From the NCBI GenBank assembly GCA_008973525.1, contig WACJ01000041.1, positions 248,001 through 312,000 of the forward strand: 64,000 nt of DNA, written 5' to 3'. The translations under genes were made by a program, and so were the position numbers. Each line of letters starts with the position of its first letter. Position 1 is the stretch's first letter. A model generated the notes under the pieces. It saw only the letters and a list, made by a program, of their open reading frames with translations, was not told where the DNA came from and searched no databases. Shown one piece after another: positions 59,131 through 64,000 of the stretch. This DNA comes from Stenopsyche tienmushanensis (Eukaryota; Arthropoda; Insecta; Trichoptera; Stenopsychidae).

Positions 59131-59500
59131 TAAACCGTGAGCCCGTTTTTTAAGATACGTGTCCTCTGGTCGGCTGCTCCCGCCAGGACTCGCGTGGGTG
59201 GGACTTTATAAAAGGACGAACAACAGCGCCGAAGGGTGAGTAGGGAAGAAGACCTCAACAGGGTGCCAGGGATAGCCTCAACTGCAGGTATCTGTCGGGC
59301 TTAGTGGGAATTAATGTATTCTCGATGGTAGCTCCGTACGGCAATGGCTTTCTCCAGAGACCGAATGACGCAGTGCGATCATTACAAGGGTAATGTTCTA
59401 GCTGAGATGTCCAGGCTCCGAAATGACCAGCAATCCTAACAGGCTGGGTAATAAATGAAAATTGCTCTAGTGACTTTGATTTGTGTGTTTTAATTATTTC
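59131..59500 (+). promoter_or_regulatory. GC-rich promoter-like or solo-LTR-like island
   Basis: A GC-rich block contains a consensus TATA box, TATAAAAG at 59207-59214, in the context GGGTGGGACTTTATAAAAGG. Downstream lies a 5'-splice-like GGGTGAGTAG (59235-59244), and an AATAAA at 59451-59456 is followed by a TTTGTGTGTTTT stretch. TATA, then 240 bases, then a polyadenylation signal is the order of an LTR (U3-R-U5), or of a very short transcription unit. No open frame of note and no element ends were found. Confidence 0.35.
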
Positions 59501-59609
59501 AATGCTAAAACGCCGCCGGAATAATTACTTTGTAGCGTCGTAATAGGGATTTTTACCTATTTTTTTGCTCACAATTAACAAACGTTAACGTGAACTTTTC
59601 AGCAAAACA
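59501..59609. other. Spacer
   Basis: Short AT-rich spacer between the promoter-like island and the third copy of the dispersed repeat. Confidence 0.4.
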
Positions 59610-59761
59610 TATACAGGATGTTTTGCATATGGACCTGCAAAATTTTTTAGGAGTTAGGGAGGACTTTTGCTACATTTCACATATAGGTTATATGACCTAA
59701 ATTTTAGGATTTTCGAAATAGAACTTTTTTTCAACACTGAAAAAATATCAAAAACTTCACC
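59610..59761 (-). repeat. Three-copy dispersed repeat, copy 3 (inverted)
   Basis: In inverse it reads GGTGAAGTTTTTGATATTTT, TATATGTGAAATGTAGCAAA and the closing CATCCTGTATA, matching copies 1 and 2. Confidence 0.65.
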
Positions 59762-60287
59762 TTTAAATCTTCTAAACTTTTTAATCTGTGGTTAGGGTAA
59801 AGTAGAGACAATAGTTAAAGTTTAAAAAATACTTTTTATGTTTAAGATTAGATTATTTACAAAATTTGTTCAAATTTTATTAAAAAAAAACCCAACCTCT
59901 GCTTCGTAAAAAGTTTTTTGCTTAACCGTGACCTTGGCAAATTGGTAACTCTTCAAGTTTAACAACTTATTGAATAATTTGTATGATATGTAGCATATCG
60001 TTGGAAAGGGTATGAACTATAGATATTTTTAAAACTAAACTTAGTTTAAAATAGGTAATGGTTTTTTTTATAGAGAATTTAGAAGTTAACATTTCTAATT
60101 CGTTTGCACATTTTTTGTGACTTTGGAAACTCAGAACTAATTTTCTTTAAATCGATGTCATATCTATGACTGGTAATTTTTAAATATATAACGGGTTATT
60201 AATAAAATCAGGATAATTTACTTTAAAAGCATCAAATTGTTATTTTTTCATTTCGGTTTCGCACTGCTTATTTTTTCTTGATTTAAG
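59762..60287. other. Anonymous AT-rich DNA
   Basis: No gene recognised. It may be the continuation of one of the neighbouring repeats, but no match within the window was seen. Confidence 0.4.
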
Positions 60288-60447
60288 ATTCTATAAATAT
60301 ATCAATTCTGTATTATTTTATTAAACAAGATTTCCAATTATAACATAATTTCTTCGCATGATCTCGATACCCTTTTTCAAGGAAAGACTTAATTTATTAC
60401 CAAGTATTAAACATCGGATCTGATAAGGTCAAAATACTGAAGATATG
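60288..60447 (-). repeat. Inverted repeat pair, right copy
   Basis: Inverse partner of 56737-56897. Shared blocks include GATCCGATGTTTA, TACTTGGTAATAAATTAAG, CTTGAAAAAGGGTATCGA and ACAGAATTGATATAT-like sequence. Confidence 0.65.
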
Positions 60448-60522
60448 AAATCCCTTTCTAGTATGAGTTCAATTACACACCCACTATACTAACACTTGAT
60501 CGAAAATCCGAATTCAGAATAG

Positions 60523-60524
<2 letters not shown>

Positions 60525-60557
<33 letters not shown>
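60525..60557. other. Poly(A) tail of the LINE (T33 on the plus strand)
   Basis: An uninterrupted run of 33 T. Together with the adjacent AATAAA in the opposite sense it marks the 3' terminus created by target-primed reverse transcription. Confidence 0.9.
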
Positions 60558-60559
<2 letters not shown>

Positions 60560-60777
60560 TTAAGGAAAGAAAAATACAATTCAAAAGTAGATAAATAGCA
60601 AACTAAAAAATTCAAATATTATTTTGAAAATATGCCCGAAGTAACATTAAAGCATCGAATGTTTCGTCATTTAGTCTGGATCTTTCTTTTCTTTTTTCTT
60701 CCACTGCCACCCGGCTACAAGTGAAGCAATGCCAGGGTGGCAGCAATGTGTCCCTCTCGGGTCCTCTATGTTGTCAT
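60558..60777 (-). other. 3' untranslated region of the LINE
   Basis: Lies between the ORF2 stop (60778-60780) and the poly(A) tail. The distal half is AT-rich, the proximal half GC-rich like ORF2. No open frame of note. Confidence 0.75.
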
Positions 60778-63756
60778 CTACGATGGTTCAGATGGGGGGC
60801 GAAGGCGACGTCTCTCGCGCTCCGCTTCTTCCTTGGCCCGGATTACAGCCGTTGCGTATCTGCACCACGCATTCCATGTCTCCGCGCTAGTCAGCATCGA
60901 GGGTATCATGATGTCGGGGGAGAGCGTATTCAAACCAAGCTTCCCCTTTAGGTTTTCCCTCTCTGCGTCGAACGCTGGACAGACGAATGTCGTATGTGCA
61001 GCATCATCCGTTTCTGCATTGCAGTGGTGGCATCCCGGTCCGGTTTCCTTTCCAATTCTATGGAGATAGCCACCGAAGCAACCGTGCCCGGTGAGCACCT
61101 GGGTTAGGTGGTAGCACAGTTGCCCGTGCTTTCTGTCCACCCAGGGCTTCAGGGTCGGCAGGATTCGGTGGGTCCACCGGCCTTTGATGGAGTTTTGCCA
61201 GCGAGTCTGCCATGCCTCCATGGTGAGCTCCTTGGCTCTCTTCTTGTCTTCACCGAACCGTGTGGTCTTCCTCTCCTTGGCGAGAAGATCTATCGGCGGT
61301 ACCGCGGTCAGCGCCAGGACTGCGTCCTCTGACACCGTGCGGTACGCCGCCGCAACCCTGATCGCGCTCCTCCTCTGGACCCTGGCCAAGTTGAGCCTGG
61401 CCCGCTCTATGTGCAGTGCATCGGCCCATATCGGCGCGCCGTACAACAGCACCGAATGCACTACCTCATTATAAAGCTTCCTCCGGTTGGTCTTCGGGCC
61501 ACCGATGTTAGGCATCAACCTGGCCAGGCCCTCTGCAATTCCGGCCGCCCTTGCTGCCGCTTTCTCCGTGTGTGCCACAAAGCTGAGCTTGTCGTCTATC
61601 TCCACCCCGAGGTATCGTATCGATCTTGAGAATTTAATCGTCGAGTTTCCGATCCTCAGGTTGGGAGGTGCAAGCTTTCTGCGCCTCGTGAAGAAGAGGG
61701 CTTCCGTTTTCTGTACGGCGAGTTTTAGCCCTGCCTCCGTTAGCCAGTTCTCCGCCTTCTTCAGGGTGTTCTCGCAGATTATTTGCAGAAGCTCCGTGGT
61801 CTTGGCCGTGGCTAGTATGGCTATGTCGTCAGCAAAGGCGACCATCTTTGCCCCTGACATTAGTGTAACTTTTAGCAGGCCGTCATACATGACGTTCCAC
61901 AGTGTAGGTCCGAGTATGGACCCCTGTGGAACGCCGGCAGTTACCGGTCTTTCCTTTTGGCCTCCTTCGGCGTCTGTGTACACCAGTATCCTGTCGTGCA
62001 GATAGCTCTCCACCATTTTTAGAAGATATGGCGGGGCGTCAATTTCCTTCAGCGCTCTGATGACGAGATGCCATCTGGCCGAGTTGAAGGCATTCTTGAC
62101 GTCGAGGGCTATCAGCACGACGTGTGCGCTGGCTTTCAAGCTTCCCCTCCATGCCGTTCTCACCGTGTCGATGACTTGGGAGATGGCGTCGATCGTGGAG
62201 CGGCCCGCACGGAAGCCGTACTGCTGTGGGGATAGTCCTGGTTCGATGTACTGCTGGAGTCGCTGGAGGATCATTCTCTCCAGCAGTTTTCCCATCCCGT
62301 CCAGCATGCACAGCGGTCTGTACGCCGACGGTCCTGGGGTTGCTTTCCCCTTAGGGATGAGGACCAGCTTCTGTCTCTTCCATGGCGCTGGGAAGACCCC
62401 CTCCGCTAGGCAGGTATTAAGTACTGTCAGCAGGAGGTTCGGGTCGAACCCGGCAACCAGCCTGATGACTATGTTCGGTACTCCGTCCAATCCGGGTGCC
62501 TTTCCGGGCGTCAGACGCCTTACGGCCGTGACAAGTTCTCCTGCGGTAAAAGGGGGACCCTTCTCGTCTTCTGTGACCAGAGTATTCTCCATGTCCACTA
62601 GTGTCGGGTTCGGGAAGAGTGTGGCAATCACTGATTCCAGATTCCCAGAGTTGTTCAGGTATGAATCCGTGTTCACCGCCTGCAGTTTCCGTCTGACAAT
62701 CTTGTAAGGGTTTCCCCATGGGTCGTTATTTACAGAGTCGCACAGTTCATCCCAGCACTTCGCTTTGTAATATTTGATTGCGTAGCGCAGTGTTTTCCTC
62801 GCTGACCTAAAAACAAGTCTCAGGTCTTCGCGGGATGGATGACGCTGTGATCTCCTTTGGGCTACCAGGCATTCCCTTCTAAGCATTGCGATGTCGTCAT
62901 TCCACCAGTAGACCGGTGCTCGCTTCGAGCAGGTCGCGCGTCTCGGCATGGTGGCGTCGCAGGCAAATTTCAGGAGCTTATTGACGATGTTTGCGGTTTT
63001 TTCCGCTTCCGCTCCACTTATGTTTCCGTCCGCGGCCGCCTCTCTGCTAAGTCCCACGGCATGCTCGAGCGCTTCTGCATCCAGTCTCCCGGTGGCCCAT
63101 CCCGTAGTCGGGACTCGGCAGCGTTTTTTTGCGCCGTTGCTTATCCAATATTGTATGTAGAGGTGGTCACTGTGGGAGTATGTGTCGACCACTTCCCATC
63201 CGCCGATCCTTCCTAGTACCGTCTCGCCCACAAAGGTGACGTCGATGGCAGAGGTACTTCCCCTTCGCATAAAGGTATTTGCACCCGTGTTTATCGCATG
63301 CAGACGAAGTTGCGATGCCATGTCGGCAAGAAGGGCGCCCCGTCTGTCCGTTCGGGGGGAGCCCCATTCGGGCGCTTTAGCATTGAAGTCCCCGCTTACT
63401 ACGGCGGGTAGCGTGGAGGTTCGTATGCTGTCCGCGAGACGAGAGAGATCTCCCGCGAAGTCAGCGAGCGTTGAGTTCGGGGAAAAGTAGCAGGAGTAAA
63501 CCCTCACTCCTCCCGTCTCAATCCACGTCCAGCCGTCGACCGCAGCTCCTTGCGCTCCTGTGATGCGGAGTATGGTCGATGCAACCCAGATGGCCGCTTT
63601 CTCGTCCGCGCTGGAGAAATAACGCGATGGGTTGCTGCCCCGGTATTGTTCAGATATCAAAACCAGGTCCGCTCCCCTCTCTTCCGCTACCCTTTCCATA
63701 AGGTCTTGGGCTGCCCTGCATCCGTTGAGATTTATTTGTAGAACTACGATGTCCAT
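60778..63756 (-). CDS. R1-clade LINE ORF2: endonuclease and reverse transcriptase
   Basis: The chosen ATG at 63756 starts MDIVVLQINLNGCRAAQ and gives 992 aa, ending in TAG at 60778. The open frame extends 13 codons upstream, but that ATG would lie deeper inside ORF1, and MDIVVLQINLNG is the normal N-terminus of such proteins. Residues 1-205 are an apurinic-type endonuclease: N8, E36, SGDFNAK with D123 and N125, IDVTF with D172, and SHSDH ending at H198. Residues about 465-720 are the reverse transcriptase: YRPLCMLDGMGKLLE, GFRAGRST, LDVKNAFNSA with D552, GVPQGSILGPTLWN and FADDIAIL with D643 and D644. A C-terminal zinc knuckle uses C909, C912, H921 and C926. All catalytic residues are present and there is no stop or frameshift. 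No RNase H domain is seen. The protein would nick the target and copy the element RNA there. It overlaps the end of ORF1 by 13 bases. Confidence 0.93.
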   Translation of the reverse strand: MDIVVLQINLNGCRAAQDLMERVAEERGADLVLISEQYRGSNPSRYFSSADEKAAIWVASTILRITGAQGAAVDGWTWIETGGVRVYSCYFSPNSTLADFAGDLSRLADSIRTSTLPAVVSGDFNAKAPEWGSPRTDRRGALLADMASQLRLHAINTGANTFMRRGSTSAIDVTFVGETVLGRIGGWEVVDTYSHSDHLYIQYWISNGAKKRCRVPTTGWATGRLDAEALEHAVGLSREAAADGNISGAEAEKTANIVNKLLKFACDATMPRRATCSKRAPVYWWNDDIAMLRRECLVAQRRSQRHPSREDLRLVFRSARKTLRYAIKYYKAKCWDELCDSVNNDPWGNPYKIVRRKLQAVNTDSYLNNSGNLESVIATLFPNPTLVDMENTLVTEDEKGPPFTAGELVTAVRRLTPGKAPGLDGVPNIVIRLVAGFDPNLLLTVLNTCLAEGVFPAPWKRQKLVLIPKGKATPGPSAYRPLCMLDGMGKLLERMILQRLQQYIEPGLSPQQYGFRAGRSTIDAISQVIDTVRTAWRGSLKASAHVVLIALDVKNAFNSARWHLVIRALKEIDAPPYLLKMVESYLHDRILVYTDAEGGQKERPVTAGVPQGSILGPTLWNVMYDGLLKVTLMSGAKMVAFADDIAILATAKTTELLQIICENTLKKAENWLTEAGLKLAVQKTEALFFTRRRKLAPPNLRIGNSTIKFSRSIRYLGVEIDDKLSFVAHTEKAAARAAGIAEGLARLMPNIGGPKTNRRKLYNEVVHSVLLYGAPIWADALHIERARLNLARVQRRSAIRVAAAYRTVSEDAVLALTAVPPIDLLAKERKTTRFGEDKKRAKELTMEAWQTRWQNSIKGRWTHRILPTLKPWVDRKHGQLCYHLTQVLTGHGCFGGYLHRIGKETGPGCHHCNAETDDAAHTTFVCPAFDAERENLKGKLGLNTLSPDIMIPSMLTSAETWNAWCRYATAVIRAKEEAERERRRLRPPSEPS

Positions 63757-64000
63757 TTTTTCATTTTTCTCTCTTCTTTTCGGTACGCAGGGCACTCCCT
63801 AGTTCCCATGAGGTGCTTTGGGTCTCCCTTTCCATTGCACGTGTAGCAACAGGGCTCCTTGTCGCACGCGGCTGCCATGTGCCCAGTCTCACCGCATCTG
63901 AGGCAAGACGCAGAGCGGTCTGGTGATTTGCATTGTTTCGCTATGTGGCCAACTCCCAGGCATCGGAAACATTTGGAGACGCTGGTTTTCCTACGCACTC
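63744..64000 (-). CDS. R1-clade LINE ORF1, C-terminal zinc-knuckle part (partial)
   Basis: Only the last 84 or so codons are in the window; the start lies beyond 64000. The visible part has three CCHC zinc knuckles in a row, CFRCLGVGHIAKQC, CLRCGETGHMAAAC and CYTCNGKGDPKHLMGTREC. The first two have the exact C-x2-C-x4-H-x4-C spacing of retroviral-type nucleocapsid knuckles and the third a longer loop. Tandem knuckles at the C-terminus of ORF1 are standard in R1-clade elements, where the protein binds the element RNA. A basic tail KEERKMKKWTS follows, and the stop at 63744-63746 lies inside ORF2, so ORF2 is probably made by reinitiation or a similar coupled mechanism (known for related elements, inferred here). 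Confidence 0.9.
   Translation of the reverse strand, partial: VRRKTSVSKCFRCLGVGHIAKQCKSPDRSASCLRCGETGHMAAACDKEPCCYTCNGKGDPKHLMGTRECPAYRKEERKMKKWTS

Larger units (their letters stand above)
60525..64000 (-). mobile_element. R1-clade non-LTR retrotransposon, 3' part, continues past the window
   Basis: The element lies on the minus strand. It runs from ORF1 (entering at the right edge) through ORF2 to a 3' untranslated region of about 220 bases and a poly(A) tail, seen as 33 T at 60525-60557. An AATAAA abuts the tail (AAATAAAAA in the element sense). ORF1 ends and ORF2 begins in a 13-base overlap. GC content is far higher than in the surrounding DNA, as expected for a recent arrival. The lack of any inactivating change over more than 3 kb suggests a young copy. 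It is not in a 28S rRNA gene, so it is not an R1 at its usual rDNA site. Confidence 0.9.

Noticed and set aside
60525..60557. Poly-T tract as a promoter element or simple repeat
   Set aside because: Its position next to AATAAA at the 3' end of the minus-strand LINE shows that it is the poly(A) tail.
60737..63741. Many long plus-strand frames opposite the LINE (up to 215 codons)
   Set aside because: They are antisense shadows of ORF2, produced by its high GC and lack of stops; none has a recognisable domain.

Overview
The window looks like AT-rich intergenic (or very long intronic) DNA from an arthropod, most likely an insect. The base composition is mostly AT, no host protein exon, tRNA or rRNA gene could be recognised, and the mobile element mix (piggyBac, mariner, Tigger/pogo and hAT DNA transposons, an RTE-type LINE, an R1-clade LINE) is typical of insect genomes. 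There are no operons, CRISPR arrays or bacterial signals. Nearly every interpretable feature is a transposable element or its remains; species cannot be assigned from this window.

Layout. 1-15 kb: two back-to-back palindromes near the left edge (295-341), an internally deleted piggyBac-like element with TTAA target duplications (1024-1843), a short dispersed repeat, one LTR-like fragment (11.2 kb), an inverted pair of short coding-like repeats (4.8 and 13.9 kb), and otherwise anonymous AT-rich DNA. 15-27 kb: a dense cluster holding three more TTAA-flanked elements (15664-16214, 17362-19490, 26671-26841), a Tigger/pogo relic nested in one of them, a complete but inactivated mariner (20156-21428), a hAT relic, an LTR-like repeat and a TA-flanked Tigger-type miniature element. 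27-43 kb: mariner relics, a 300-bp fold-back, a second TA-flanked miniature element, an inverted LTR-like copy with a perfect 21-bp hairpin at its edge, a deleted mariner (37639-38230), a second copy of the hAT relic and another hAT element with recognisable ends and 8-bp target duplication (41650-42644). 43-60 kb: mostly anonymous, with an RTE-type LINE remnant (50.96-52.75 kb), a mariner 3' remnant (55.8 kb), repeats shared with other parts of the window, and a promoter/LTR-like GC-rich island near 59.2 kb. 60.5-64 kb: the 3' part of an R1-clade non-LTR retrotransposon on the minus strand, with a poly(A) tail, an uninterrupted ORF2 (endonuclease, reverse transcriptase, zinc knuckle) and the end of ORF1 running off the window. 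It is the only intact coding sequence and is much more GC-rich than its surroundings.

The genes do not form a pathway. Autonomous elements supplied transposases, deleted derivatives (short elements keeping ends and fragments of the transposase) spread, and elements inserted into one another. No clearly new biological system was found; the most notable points are the run of four unrelated TTAA-flanked element families, the triple palindrome inside one of them, and two hAT copies sharing what looks like the same internal deletion. Element boundaries were read by eye and should be treated as proposals.
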